Assembly: GCA_907163375.1 (NCBI GenBank)
Contig: CAJQUW010014751.1
Coordinates: forward strand, 62,001 to 126,000
DNA length: 64,000 bases
Direction of reading: 5' to 3'
From: Prostheceraeus crozeri
Taxonomy: Eukaryota; Platyhelminthes; Polycladida; Euryleptidae
Position 1 is the stretch's first letter, and every line of letters begins with the position of its first letter. Below the pieces are notes generated by a model. It saw only the letters and a list, made by a program, of their open reading frames with translations, searched no databases and was not told where the DNA came from. Below, piece after piece: positions 24,950 through 40,300 of the stretch. The translations under genes were made by a program, and so were the position numbers.

Positions 24950-25357
24950 ACATGTGGAAAAAATAGACCTAATGCCAACCCAGGCATGGACAAGTGGGTG
25001 AAAAGGTTCAACTCTGCCCCCCTACACCGAAAGAAGGAGAACAGTACCAGTGAGTCGCTGCGTACTTTCTCGGTGTCTCTGGATCAACTTATTCAACGGG
25101 ACGGTAGTGATATTCCTGTTATAATGCGAAAACTGTGTAATCATATCTTAGATGTGGGGATAACATTGGAAGGAATATTTCGCGTCAATGGAAATGCTCG
25201 TTTCATCGAGAATCTAAGGACCGAATTCGATAACAATGGAGATGCTGATTTGAATACCTGTAAAGATATCTATGGTATTGCAGGTCTGCTTAAATATTTC
25301 TTACGAGAATTACCTGAAGGCCTTATATCTGAACATTTTACGAATCGTTTCATTGAG
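24950..25357 (+). CDS. FAM13-like exon 1 (RhoGAP first half)
   Basis: A polypyrimidine acceptor (TTCATTGTAG) ends at 24949 and the donor GAG|GTGAGT lies at 25357/25358. The ATG at 24986 is the first Met in frame; the 12 codons before it are open, so either this Met starts the protein or an upstream exon joins in phase 0. It encodes the arginine finger EGIFRVNG and [11 protein letters not shown]. Confidence 0.85.
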
Positions 25358-28300
25358 GTGAGTTTACTGATGAATTATTCTTGTATAGACAACATTTATT
25401 GCTGCTGAATCTTCTCTTCAAACAGGTTATCAGTGAAGATGTGGATGAAACAACAGTTATTCAAAGATTTAGAAAACTTCTGAAGACGATGCCGACAGTG
25501 AATAGCAACTGCACGAAATTTCTTTGTCGATTTCTCCGTCAGGTAGCAGACAATGAGTTTATTAACAAAATGTCACCTGTTTCACTTGGTATTGTATTTG
25601 GACCGAATGTTTTCAGGTGTGGCGAAGATATTCGAGTAAGTGTCGTTCATTGAAGCTCAAAATAATCCTATATATCCATCTATAAGACTAATATCCTGTG
25701 ACAGTGGTCGGGTGGTCTGGAAATCTATCTACAGTAGAACCTCCATATTACGGACACCGTCGGGACTGCGCCTTAGTGTCCGCATTTTAGAGGTGTCCGC
25801 AATATGGAGTTACCGGTGATGATACGAACATTATTCGGGACTGAGCTTAACTGTCCGTAATACGGAGGTGTCCGCTGTATAGAATGTCCGCAATAGGAGG
25901 TTCCACTGTATCTGAAATGCTTTATGCATTGTTAGCACTCGCACTTGATAGTTGATAGTCGCAATACTCGCATTTGAATAGTAACTTCAACTGACTAAAA
26001 GGATGAAGTTATTTTTTGATACAGGATTTTCGCTAAAATCAATTAAATAAATTCTTCAATCAGTCTTACCCCTGTCTCCATACGTTAAAAGTAACGGTAA
26101 AGGCCTAATCCCGGTACCGTTTCGGAGTAGGTTCTGCCAAAAAATCGTGAGTGTCGGAACCGGTTCCCCGAAAATAAGTACATATTCTGGTAGCACTACC
26201 GAATTGTCTTGTACCAGACATACGCGTCAAAACCAATTTCAAAACATAAAATATTAAACCTAAAAGCAAAATAGACGTTTTCTTGTGTGAGCGTTTAATG
26301 AGAAGATGTCAATAGTCCAACTAGGTCATCAAAGATATATCTTGACAGATTGCAACAGGCATGTAGGCTCAACCTAGCCGCTTGGTTGGCAAAAGTAATA
26401 TGAAACTACGAGAATTACGCAAAACTTTTAAACTTCAGTGTTTATTATTCCTTCAAACAGTTCTGAGGCTGGTGTGGTGGACCACAAGCCGCATTACATT
26501 CCGCTTTATCGTCTATCAGTTTACTCAGAAATCATTGGTGACTATAGAATCACTCTCGGTAGAATGTGGACTGTAATTGCTGTCGAAAGATGATTGAATA
26601 CGCTCGTGTCCTGAAAACAATGGGCCTACTGTAACAGTAATGACTGCACACTTGTGTCTACGAAACGATGATCTGTGAGTCCTCCTCGTATAATTCGTGG
26701 TATATTCTCAACTTTTACAAACGCTATTAAAATAACAATCAATAGCGGTGAAATCTTACCGTCCATGTTTTTAGTTCAAGCGACAGAAAACTGCAACACA
26801 ATTATTAAATTTGTGATAGAGTTTCAGTGGAAGTAATGAATAGCTTTTTATTTTCATGAAGCGTTCACTTTCATCAATACGAATCTGATGGCAACTTCTA
26901 TGTGGGCTTGTCATTGACAGTCTATTCTAATCCCCTATACCATCTTCTGTCTGACTTCAGCAATCTATGGTTTGAGCTTTAAATACAACTCCAAAATACA
27001 TGTTCAGAATATTTCGCATCCATGCTGAATGTTCTATATAGCATAAATGGTCATTGATTTAAATGATTTATGCTTTCTTTTCAGGGTCTTCAAAATCAGG
27101 GATTTACTAACCAGATTATGGCCTTCTTCATCTTTAATTATTTCGATATTTTTGAACCGCAACCACCCAGTAGCAGTGCTCGGGTCATTCATGTGCAGGA
27201 ATCCGTGACGAGTGAACCAGAAACTGTAACATTCATAAACAAATATCCGAAAGCTTCCCATGAAAATGTTGATCCACGTCCGAAGCCAAGAACTTCACTT
27301 CAGCAACCGCGACAGCCACCTGCTATCCGAGTATCGGACGAAATCAGCTCTCCGCGTGCCCAATCGCCCATCGCACTAGACCGCTCATTCGCCGATTTTG
27401 AATGGAATAACTATGCTTCTCCTCGTGTTATCAATCAAGATCACATATCAGCCACAATCCAGGGCGTGATCCGTGCTGTTGTGAGCGAGAACTTGTTCGG
27501 TACTGACATGAACATGGATACTTCTCAATCATTCGAGAGTGGAGAGAAATCAACCAAACCAGTTGATGGCGTGGAAGAGATGCAGTTGTCAGACATAGAC
27601 AACACAGGACTCACCGCGAAAGTTTCACCAGCATTAGTGGAGAAGAGATACAATACTGAACCAGCGCAGCGACATCGCCCGCGCTCCGCATTTCTCGGCA
27701 GTAGCGAAGCCGTTCATTCAGTAACAGCCGTTCCGGCTACTGGTTCCAATTTGGTTCCGAGTTTGGACTTGACAGGTATAAACGGCGACAGGCGGAAACG
27801 AAACGCGTTTTCGGAGTCGGATTTCGAGAAACCTCAAGAGAATATTGATACGTCTTCAAAGCCGCATTTCAAAGGTGATGAAGATCAAAATATTCGTCCG
27901 AATCCGCCCACCCCATCTACTGTCTCGTCCGTGCTAGATGAAGAGGAGAAATTGAAGAGACAACAACTGCGCTCACAAACTTTGAAGAGGATTCGTACTT
28001 TGAAAGCACGACTTCGCCTTTATGAAGAGACTTTCATGAGAGAACACGGAAGACCGCCAACAGCTGCTGAGAAAGCTGGAGCTCCGTCTGAAGAAGTTCG
28101 ACTTTGTTGGAATCAGCTTGGCCGAGAACGAAGAATGTTACATCGGCTTCGTGAACGCGAAGCGTTGGCTACACCTTTTTCTGGCATGGAAAGTGGTGAA
28201 AGCGGGGCTGGAGAAGGCGAGAGTGAAAGCGAACAGGTAAATTACAAAATTATTGAATGAAGTACAATTAATTATTCGCTAGCAAAACTGCCACATATTT

Positions 28301-31300
28301 TGTAAAAAGCCTCAACTTTTTGAATTATTGACATTTTTGTTTAGAAATCAAGTAATTGAGATTTTGATGTTTTTGTATTTAAGTGAAATCAATTTTTGTC
28401 ATGCTTCCAACACCATTTTCATGCAAAAGGTGACATTAATCTTAATTCAACCGATCATGATACTGAAATTTGCGAATTTCAAAGGTTAGTCGAACAATTA
28501 TAGACAAAGATTAATTTGGTATGTAGATTCCGAGGTCTTCGACATTAATATCAAAGTTTGGCCTATCCAAGGATGCTTGCTATCAGTGCATTTATTGGTC
28601 CCAAAGGTACTTATTGGTCCAAAAGAAAAAAAAGTATTAGTCCAAAAGAAAGAGGGGTGGCTAAACAAAACCCCAATTTTGGACAACTCTGGTATTAATA
28701 TATAAAGCCTTTACTACTGCGTCCTAGCTTAGAATTAAATATTGTACTAGCCTTTGAATTTACTAATTGGTATCACGCTGGTGCATGGTTCAGTGTACAG
28801 TTTAGTTAAGAATTAGGCTTATTTATTAATGCTTAATTACGATTCATAGATATAATCAATTATTAATTGCTGTCTCCTTTCGCCTGAACTAATACAATTG
28901 GAAACTTTTATTATCAGATTTTTTTGGTGACACTGTTAATCAATTTTCGTCCTCATAATGAAGAGTATGTAATCAGATTTCAAAAGTTCGCGGTCGAGAA
29001 ATGAGAAATTTGAGATAGTGATCATTTTGGCATTTCTCAATGATGATGAAGTGCATCAGTGTTAGATTCTACATTGTTCCTTCTTCTCGAGAACGAAGTT
29101 AGCATAAAGTAAAAAAGTCTTCAGTGGTATAGTTCTCTTCGAAATTTCTTTATTGGCAAGCTTTCGGGTGATCCACCCTTCCTCGGGCACGACAAGTTGA
29201 GGAAGGGTGGATCACCCGAAAGCTTGCCAATAAAGAAATTTCGAAGAGAACTATACCACTGAAGAATTTTTCACTTTATGCAGTGTTAGATCATATGATT
29301 AATGCCGAATATTTCTTGTGTGTCCTTGGCAGACGTCGTGGAGACGATGCTCTTATCAAATCCCTACTATATGCTTTGTTTGGAGCGAGGCAACTTTTCG
29401 TAGAGAGAATGAAAGGGATTGGTCATAGAATAAGTATACACGTATAGTAGGTAGAGTGTCGACTCAAAAAAGTATCTGTATACAGTGAAAATTTATATAC
29501 CAAAAGATTCAGTTTTTTGCAGAGATTGCGTTACTGCGGTCCAAAAAAATTATTTGAGCAGTTTTAAAAAAGCTAATTTTTTTTGTAAAATCTGTTCCAT
29601 TGTTTTATACGTCACAGTCAAGAAAATTCATAGGACGCACAGAGCTAGTAACAATGGCGTAACTTACACCCATTTTCAAATGATGTGCAACATTGAAAAT
29701 ACATATGAATATTTCATAAGTTTACAAAATTATAGTATTTGAGGTAGTCCTTAAGAGGACTGACGACCGTTTCCACAGGCAAAGTCAAAATTTTCTATCA
29801 TAACACATAAATTGAAAGAGAGCTATCTTAAAACAATGGGCGATCGAAAATTACAATTGTTATACACAAATCTCGACACCAATGAGTCACGTTTTAGGTT
29901 CGTCAGCAGGAAAACCAACCAGTTTTGCATTTCGGGTCCTTTAGTTTCCTGTATGCCCCCCGCTGTAGAACAGCTGACCCTGTGGCATCTATTACACACA
30001 ACGATCGATCATGTTTCATAGGAAAATCCTGGTTATTTAGATTGGCCTACTTTTACCCGATACATAAATCTGCTCCCTTACCTTAAATCAATCATGTCGT
30101 GGGAAGACCAGGGCTACTAAAAAATGCTTAACCTATATTTTCCATGTTGAAACATTAGCAACTTGAAGTAAGGTCTAGCCTTCCTGTGTATTTCTCCATC
30201 TAAGACGTACATCTGTTTCCAAACGGAATATGTCAGTCTTATAATATCATGGAAATCCCTGTACTACCAGAAATATAATAACTCGTGTGTCAAGGGAATT
30301 TATTGGATACTTTGAGATTAACTTGCAAACAATAAAGACACTAAAGTGAGCCAAAATTGAATCTAACCAGGATTCCTGTCCTCGTAAATTTGTACCAGTA
30401 TGACTGAACATGAATCCGTGAATTAAGTTCTATGCCAAAAAAGCGGCGAATGCCAGTAGATATTCGATGCCCGACTCGAAACAAATGCTAACAAATGCTA
30501 ACAACTTAATCCTGATACAAAATGCCGTGTGGAACGCGTTTGTGACTGATTTCTTTCTTGATCTTTTTTTATCATGAAGTTGGACAAAGTGTTCGTTCGT
30601 GACCGTACTTCTCGAAACTTGTGAGCAGCTAGTGATGAAACGCTTCAGCATTTCTTTTCAGCATTAATGTTGATTGATTGATTCTATTCAATCAGAGTAA
30701 ATTTCGTGATGATACATTCAGAACTTTGGAGGTTATTAACGTTTATATTTTCAAAAAAAATCGTGTCGTTTTGCGTTCGTTCGTAACCACTGAAACTATT
30801 TTATCCTGAACTATCATATACTCATTTTTATATTGGTTTGACTGGTGTTTTATGAACAGTGACCATAGTAGCAAATTCAAATAATATTTGAACATCACCG
30901 GTTCAATAGGTTTGGAATGACAATCAGAAATGTAACGAAATATCCTGCAAAGTTCGTTCGTGACTGTGTGGAATTGCTCTATTATTCCTTCTGCATTACT
31001 ATCATGATCCGACAATTCTGCGGTAATTTCTTCAAAACTGCAAAAATTTGCATATCTCACATTTGGTAAGAATATCCAACTGTGTTCAACTCGAGTTCAT
31101 TTAATAGAATCGAAACTGAATACACATTGGGGATTTCATAAATGCTGAGTTGTTACTCTATCTAATATACTTACTCTATGGGATTGGGCGCTGTAAACCG
31201 GGGGATTTTCGCAAATAGGCGAGTCAGAACATGTCGATTGGGTGGTTCAGTCCCTTGACGAGCTGAGAGTCTGAAAATCAGCGAAACTTGCTGGAAAAAG

Positions 31301-34300
31301 AATATGATGTGTAATCTATCTGTAGTTTACTATCTTTAATGTCTTTCATTTTCTTCTGCTATGTTGTGGTTTAGGATTTACAATCGTTGCTGGCGCATCA
31401 TTAGAAGTCTTTCTCATAACTTCCGCGGTACATAGATGTACAGAAGCTACACCAAAAGGTAATGATGATAGACATGGAGGTCCTGCATAAGAAGACGCCG
31501 AATTTCCCATCTTATACTTGGATGAGCCTTGACATGCACTTTTGTACTGTAACCGATGCAACTTAAAGAGAAATAAAGTTTCGAGATGCATAATTCTGCG
31601 AATTGAATCGCAATTTCCTCAACATACAACTTATGCTACCTGTTGACATACCATAGCCTAAAGACAGAGTGATCAGAAGCAAGATCTCTTTTTTGTAATA
31701 CACATTTAGTGATACTTTCCGCAACTGACGCAGCAAGCTTCGTAACTGACGCAACAGTGCTATTTTCTAATTTTCTAAACAGCGTGTTCATATTACATGA
31801 TCAATGGCCATTTTTGTTGAAATTCATGGTTTTTAGATATTAATAGTGTACGATATCACTAACTAGTATTTTTTCTCATTGACGTCAGATTATCACGTTC
31901 GCTTATTATCGGAAAAATTCAAAAAACAAATATTCAAATATTTGAACAATGACTTCAGAAGCAGATGTCTACAAAACTACACTGGAAGACAAGAAAATTT
32001 GGTAAATCAAAATCTAACATCGCATGCTGAATCTTTATGCCTTGAAAGAAAAACCATTATCTCTGTAACTCGGTCCATTGAAAGTGATTGATCAATTGTA
32101 TGAAAATTGAACATTAATTGAGAGTTTACTGTATTTCGGTAATTTTGTTCAACTACATTAATTTAAATCGCACGTCATTTGTATTTAATGCTGCTTAGAT
32201 ACAAGTCCCAGCCTCAATGGAAGAAACATCGGTAATTATTGAGGAAAGTGAAACTTTTCAGTTTGCTACTGCTATGATGAGTTCAAATTTGGTGAAGGTG
32301 CTGAAGATTTTTCTTAATCCTTTAATTACGATGGAAATTGGAATGATGCTGACGATGAAAGCAGATTTTCATTTTCATCTTAAGCGAAACTCTTCAAAGA
32401 GTGGTACTGCCAATCTAATTGCTACAACAACAAATTTTCCCAGTCTTGTCATTCATTTCGATATATTATTCTCTCTGCGATGACTGCACAGAAATGAACA
32501 TGTGTATTGAATCTGTACTCCCATCATCATGTAGCGAATTTACAGATGATGGAAATATTGGATCATGAATCCGAGCGATAACTGTATATGTCATGTACTT
32601 TGATGTTCTACGAAGCGGAGGTATTTGCGATAGCAGTTTCTTCGCAAGAATGGGAAGCTGTTTTAATTAACTCAATCTGATGAATCCGCTTTGCATCTTT
32701 CGAACATGGAGAGATCCCTGTCTAAAGTTCCTCGTGTGATCCATTTCTCTCGCAGTAGTGTGATAAGAAGGATTTTTCCAATTTTGAAATCTAACGCAAC
32801 ATAATTCAAGAAGCAGTTTTACATGTACTTTAATAAAAATGGAGAAGTGAAATATATTGGGAGCATGAACACTAGCGGCTGTCAAATGAAGAGTGGTTAT
32901 TTTTTTTTGTAAAACTTTTCAAAATTATAAATTTTTAATTCTGCGTTTAATTGGTTTATTATATACCTATCTGTAAGACCTGCTAAGTTCACCTTTTATC
33001 TTCATTTCGCTTTAATTTATATTCGCCTCAGGCCTGTGATTACTCCTCAAATTCCTCAGATTCCTCAAATTTGTTTATTATTCCTTAAATCCTCAAAAAT
33101 TCCTCAAATATAGCTAAACTATGAGAATTTCCTCAAATATGACACACTATAGATTAAATGTAGGATGGTGTATTGCTTTTTGGCGAATGGCGATGATGTG
33201 TAAACTTCCAATCAAAATCTGAGATAGAATCCTATAACATGTATCCTACATCCATACTGTTAATCATGAATCACCTATGATTTATTTAGATTTATAATTT
33301 TCTCTTACCCACCTGTTAGATTTTAGATAGCGTAATCCCGCTGTGCTAGCTAGATCTGATATTTTGATTGGACACAGACCTGTCCTCTTAGTATCTAGAT
33401 GGGCAGACTGTTAAATAGAATCTTTTCAATATAGAAGTGATAAACATAATTTTGAAAAGAACGACTTACTCACCAATTCATTACACATGAGGAGAGGAGA
33501 ACCGTTGTTTGTCTTTATGAGCATTTTCAAATTTTTAGACATTTTAGGATATAATAACTTTTAAATCATATTTAGCATATCAAAAATTAACCAGTCGTTA
33601 GCTTGTTTTTTGATTTTGTTACCTTGACGCACTTTGCTACGTTGAATTGATCTTGTTTCACGTCGTTTCCATTTCTGCAAACTACAGGACTGTAGTTTCG
33701 GTTCGTAGAATGGAAACTCGTAATAATTCGTAGTTCGTAGAACAGACACATCTGTTCCGGTTCGTCCGGACTTATTTTGCTAAGCAGAGAAGTTGTCCGA
33801 AGTTATTGTCTTTCGAACTCGTTAGTGCAATACTTCCACGTATATAATGAGTGAAGCACTGCGATCAACCCACAGAAATTGTATATTTGAACACTGTCAG
33901 CAATTTTTTACTTCTAACTTCAAAATAATGCTTAGAATTCCAACATTAAAATGCTTATTCAATTATTTTCATTAATTAACTTGACCTGTTTCACAACCTT
34001 CTTTATATATTTCTGCGACTTTAGGGTTACTAAATGCATGCCTGTACTTCTTGAAGAACTTATGGATATCGATCTTCTATATCCATCATGTGATAGCATA
34101 TAGGTAGCTCAGCTCACTTGGATTTCAGTGCTCTTATCAACTGAAGCGTTTGTTTCACTCAATCTCCTCCATTATATTTTCGCTGAACATGAACACATCC
34201 GACGGGGTAAAGCGGATGGTCCCTAAATTTGGTGTCTATCTGCCCCCTAGTCACTAGTGTGCGGGGGTTGGAAGCGCGTGAAGCTCTGCTATCCCATGAG

Positions 34301-37300
34301 TCTTTTTGCAGCTACGTTTTCCAGGGTCTGCTGACCGACATTTATCCTGGATGAATTATTCACGTATAGATCGTTTTCATAATTTGCTGAACACAGCCTG
34401 GTGTGAAACTAGTGCACACATTGCTTATCGTTGTATGCGGAACTCAGATTAATTAAGACATCGAACCACATAGTACTGGGTTAGTAAATTCTCAACCTGG
34501 GTCCACTGCAAGATGTGGATGTCAATATCTCTTCGCAACTTCAAAGAATAGAGGTGATAATCTTTCACTTTTTGCCTAGATGAGACCAACAACTTAACGG
34601 CAAGCCTGTTCCCGACACTTGTTTTGTGTTATATGAGAGAATTCATGTTCATTTGAATGTAGATCGGAGCGATATGATCAAACGCTAACAAACTGTAGCC
34701 ACCAAAACTTATGCGGTATAACGCAATATTAATAAATTAGTGTGTAATGTGGCGCATCCTTCATAATAAGTTACTGACTTTTTTAAGTCACAAACATTCC
34801 GTCAACGATTTTAAGCTTTCTATACTTATGGGTTACTCTCCTCCCAAATTTGTCTAAAGTCCGTAAAAATTAATCGTTACAAAGCCCCAGATGCATGTAG
34901 TTGAGGATATATCCTATATTCAAAAAATTGCAGTATCCAAATCTGACACGCATCATTGAATTGGAGACGATAACGTGAAGCACAGCGATATCAGCAGCTT
35001 GATCTGACATCCTCTGTTCGTCACATTCTAAGTAGATAATACTTGGGGCAACAAATTAAATTCGTAATAGCGCGGGAAGTGATTATGACCAAGTCAATAT
35101 ACCTTAGTAATATACACAACTTCAAAAAGTGTAGTGTGGTGTGGTAAACCCTGGGGTTGCCTTCTTCGTTGTGACTTTCATGACTTGAAGTTAGGCCCAA
35201 AATCCGTGTTAAAATTTGGAGTTTTTCTTACAATTATCATACTAGGCTCCGTTTCTATTCCTCAAATTTTTGCAAAAAATCCTCAATTTTTCTCATAGGC
35301 TAATCACAGGCCTGATTCGCCTGCAAAGAGATATCATGCGAACTTGCTGAGAATTCTTTATTTTTTATTAGCAGCTATCTTGTTATGTTGATTTTAGGAT
35401 TGGAATTTCACTTTATGTTGTCATCTAGATGTCACACAAAAATGCATTGAATTTGAGGAGAATATTGGGGATTCGTTTGACAATTCGATTTTGAAGTTCT
35501 CATGTCCAAGACGAACTGAGACCCTTATTGCTGGGAAGTCATTTCGTAGCTTGATGCAGCATTGCATGATGACTGGGTTATGAATAATCCTAAACATATC
35601 ACAAACTAAAAAAATTGATTCGAATAATATAGTAGGGTCTTGTTCTAATCAATAATGTTTCAGTAACAGTAGGTAATTAAATGCATGAAGCTCACAGCAA
35701 AATTATCTTCCCCACAGCTGTTCTAGTGGAAAAATACACCTTGATTAAAAAATGGAATTATCTCAATCACTAAAAATTTGTGTGTGTTACATGAGAGTTT
35801 GTGAACGTTATAGTTATGTGCTGTTAAGAAAACAGTACAAATTTTTGAAATACAAATAATTAAAGCAATCATAAAAACCGGACTCTTCTCAGCTCTAAAC
35901 ATAGTATAATGACTTCATCACAAAAATGCATAAGCAGTGTTCATCAATTTATGCATTGTGTGTTTAGAAGTTCTGTACTTTTGCGGAAAAGCATTTTTCA
36001 TATCTAAATCAGATGAAATCGTATTAATCATTGGACCATCTATACAATAAAGTAGATAAAATGTAGTGCTGTGCAGCAGTGACATCGACAAGTAAACGGT
36101 GCGATAAAATTTTCAGCGTGCTTCAACACTTGACATGATGCAATTGGAAAGGCATGCTACATCACATTCCGTCGAATGACTAAGAATGTTGTTTAAGTAG
36201 CATTTTAGAAATATTTGATTGCAGTTCTCCTTGAAATTGAATGAAATAATGGGAGAGTGAGGTTAAATTTTCATCAATCCTCAACATCACAGATATGAAT
36301 GTGATAAAGTTTTAAGATTTCCTTTTTTGAAAGGTTTTCTTACATCTTTTTTTATTTTCATCATTTTTGAGATGTTCAATGAATGCAAAATATTGAGATT
36401 AATAAAGCATGTTATACATAAACTGTGTCAAGTTATGAATTACTCAGATACATGCTTTTTATTATGCCATTGATTGTGTGTAATTGGTGCAGGCATTTAC
36501 ATTGAGCAGTTCATACATGTTTCCGAAAATCGCTTTTACCGATGGATTTTCATTCAATTTTTGTAGATGCAAATTTTATACATTCACAGGTAGCTTCAGT
36601 GAGAGAATAGCTAATTACCTGGGTAACGCAGACGCTATCGCGCTAATTGCAGCCACGAATGAAGAGAGCTTCTATAGTGTGCATGCAAGGAATGAGAAAA
36701 TCGGCCTGTATCTGAATGCCAAGTAGACCATAATCATTGTTTTTCGGAACTAATGAAGTCCTATACATCGAGGTGAACGGTCCTTCAGTGGCCATGGTGC
36801 TAGATGCCAACGTACTAAGTGTGCTGTTTTATTTTGACATGAGGACGAATTGTGATGGAGCGGTCTTTGACGCAATTTAGAAAATATTTGGAAAGTCTTG
36901 ACATAGGTTTGTCAGATAAATGAAATAGATGATTGTACGGTATTCTGAATTGTGGTATATGAGTGAAACCTGAGCTTATGTTTAAAAATCATTGCAATTT
37001 TAACGCAGTGACCTTCTCATTCGCCTTAACACCACAGGTGACAGATACGTCATACCATTAACACGCATAGTATATAGTACATATGTGCATGTGTTTAGAC
37101 TGTTTATCATAAATTTCGATCTAAATGAAGTTTTAACGTCACTACTCCCCATACTGGGGGCTTGGACGGTGCTGACATAGTCAGATTTAGTGGTACTTTT
37201 AGTCCGGATGTCCTTCCTGGCGACTTCCAATGACAGATAACCTTCCTGGCTCGACCTCTGGACAGATAGATCGCTGGCCCAAGCACTTAACTACTGTGCC

Positions 37301-40300
37301 GCTAAGACCATCTATAGGTAGCAAACCTTGCACTTGCATACGACTCTCGGACTCATCGTGAATTATGAGCAAGTAGTTTCTCCTAGATAATTACGTTTCA
37401 ATCTATATTTGCTGTTTGAATATCTGCTCTTTCAATTCATTTGAGTTTGTTTAAAGGAAAAGTAATGAAATGTGTTATCTGACATGTCATAGAACTGAAA
37501 TGATGTGAAGAACATTGAAACAGATTCGTTTTAAATATCATTTCCACGGAGTTAACATCTGCAACTCATCGTACTGCAGGTAACCGTGGCAATGAATTAA
37601 ACGGCAACCATCTCACAATTTGCTTTATGATACTATTTATAGATCTATGCACGGAAGTGTGGGTCGAGAATTGCTGAATATTTTGTTGATCCGTTTCAGT
37701 CACTTCCTCCTGGGACCGGCGGATCCATGACCCCCATGAACGGTCAATCGCACACGGCGGGTGAGGAGCGAATGACACAGAGTGCAGGTCCACCATCATC
37801 CGCTTCCTCCGCTGTTTCAACCCGGAAGGATGCGACACCCTCCTCCTCGTCTAGAACCATCGCAGATTCGTTCGATATTCTCATGACGCGATTGATGGAG
37901 AAACGGCGATTATCAGGCCGGCCAGAGAGCTTGACGGCCATGAATGAATCTCAAGTAAGAACAGAAATGTTCCATGACTGTTCAAAAATGTGATTTCATT
38001 AGAGAAATGCCAGGCCGACTCGAAGGACAAATAAAAGTTGAATCGGGTCCGTTTGCATAGGACACAGCTTGTTATGCACATCCATTTGTTGCTCACCTGA
38101 ATTCATAGCCAATTGTCTCATAGAACAATAAAAGGGTCTCCGATTACAACTGATCCGGTTTATTTCTACCCAATTAGGTGGCAAACCTATTTTTGAAAAA
38201 AGTGGACTTTAACTATTGGAATTTATATGAAATATCACCTCATTGGGTGGATTTCGAGTGAGATCAGTGCATTTATATTCCTTATAATTACATAAATAAA
38301 TTTTGCGCATCGAGGTGCTATAGATGATTATTGGACCTCACATTGCGTGGCGATAGTGGACAAGGTTGAAATAAATTATTGGGACTATGGCCATTCATTG
38401 GTGAAAGGGTTCATTGTTGGCTAAAATCAAGGAATTTGCCTGCCCTAACGTTCTCGCATCACTAATTTACCGAAAGTATTTCGCTTGTACTATAGTTGTT
38501 TCGCTTGTTATGCCTGAGCAAAATATCAATCTGTGTTAGAAGGAAAGTGAGTGGTCGTTTTCTTACGTTAACTGTTTGTTATTTAGCGCAAATATGGTCA
38601 AGATGTGTAAATTTCAATAATCTGTGATTAGGCTATCGGCAGGAAATTAAATTGCCTTAGTTATCATTTCTGACTTAATTCGTCATTATGGAAAGTGCTT
38701 TGCATGTAATAGCATCCTTCATTGCCACTGACGAAGTACGCATGCCGGAAATACAGGTATGTATGTTTTATTTTGTATGTATGCATGTGTTTTAATTCAT
38801 TGTTTATACAGTGGACTCAAGTTTCTGCTTTGCCTTCAGTACTTTTATGGAATGTTCCACTTCGTGAAAGATAGGTGTTCTTCCATTGATCTTCCATTGA
38901 AATTCTGTTACGATTGTTGAACGTTCGCTGTGGATTATTTTGTGAAAATTGTTGTTAGACTGTTGCTCCGATCTTTATCAGAAACGCGTGCCTTCCTGAC
39001 ATTGATAAGTCATCATCCATCAAATTAATGATTATTTTGTTATATTTTCAAAATTTTTATGCAACTACTAGTCAGAAGGTGTTGTTTTTTTATATGATTT
39101 TTTTAACATGTCACCGATTGGATATAGAAGATAATTTTTGTTCCCTTAAATTGTTAGTTTTTAGAGTGTCATAATATGATAAGAGTCATGAAGATTATGA
39201 CCCATGTGTATTTTTGCAGGAATAGGTGGTTAGATATGCGTTAAACGTCCATGTATCATTCCGTATGGTCATGACATTTTCTAAAACTGGTCATAAAATT
39301 TTCGAAAAATGGTCATAAAATCATAAAAAATTTGATCCGGAATCGCTGGGAGGCTTGCTATTTGCAGTCGCTCTCAGGTAGATAGGGTGTAGCTTGACTT
39401 AATTCTCTTACTATTTCGGTAGAAGTAGCTCGGCAGTAGATGAATGCGTAACCAAACATAATATCTTCACCAGACTCACACGCAAAGCTGATGCATTTGC
39501 ATACTATTATGTGTACTTATAACGCACACATGCTGTGAGTCGCTCGAAAAGCTTTTTGTTTGCTCGGAGTTGCTTTGGAATCAGCCTCCCCAGACCACAT
39601 TCTTTGACCAATGCAGTCTTCATGCCTTCAAGAGGCGCGCGAACAGGTTTCGGATTGGAGCATTTTAAATAGCATTGACTATCATTTATTTTCCTTTTTT
39701 CATCTAAAGTAAATCTGATTCACCAATGTTTCCCCCCTAATAACCCCTGGCTTCATTCGTGGTTCGTTGCTGTGTTAAGGGTGAAAACTTAAAGAAAAAA
39801 AGGTACATGACATTGTCAGCTTATTTAACGATTTCTAATTGGGTTCATCATACTAATACTCAACTCAACGTTCATTGATATTTTCTCCACATAAATATGA
39901 CAATTCAAATGTTCAGTTTATGTGTAATGAAGATAGAAGTCAAATGCACCGTCACTCTCATTCATTAAAACGAAGCTTGAGGTAAAATTGATAATGCCAT
40001 TAAAAACTTCTTGTGAAGTACCTGTAATTCTTCTTTTTAGCGTAGATGCAATGGAAGTTCTGTTCGTGGTATACTGATTTAATCCTCACAAGTGCAGTGT
40101 AGGAATATAAGAATATATACCACTATTTTCTAAGAAATACTATTTTCATGTAATTTTAGCTCAGCTCAGATTGAATGATATTTAAAGCACTGACAGTCCA
40201 CATTGTGCTTTGATGATTACTGATCTGGTGCACCGTTAATCACACCTCGTCTCACAAGGATGACATTCCTGGTCAGAGAGTATTGGCGTAGTATTGGTTA

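Noticed and set aside
38168-38248. A 13-bp inverted pair ACCCAATTAGGTG / CACCTCATTGGGT as a MITE
   Set aside because: The arms are short with one mismatch, and there is no target duplication.
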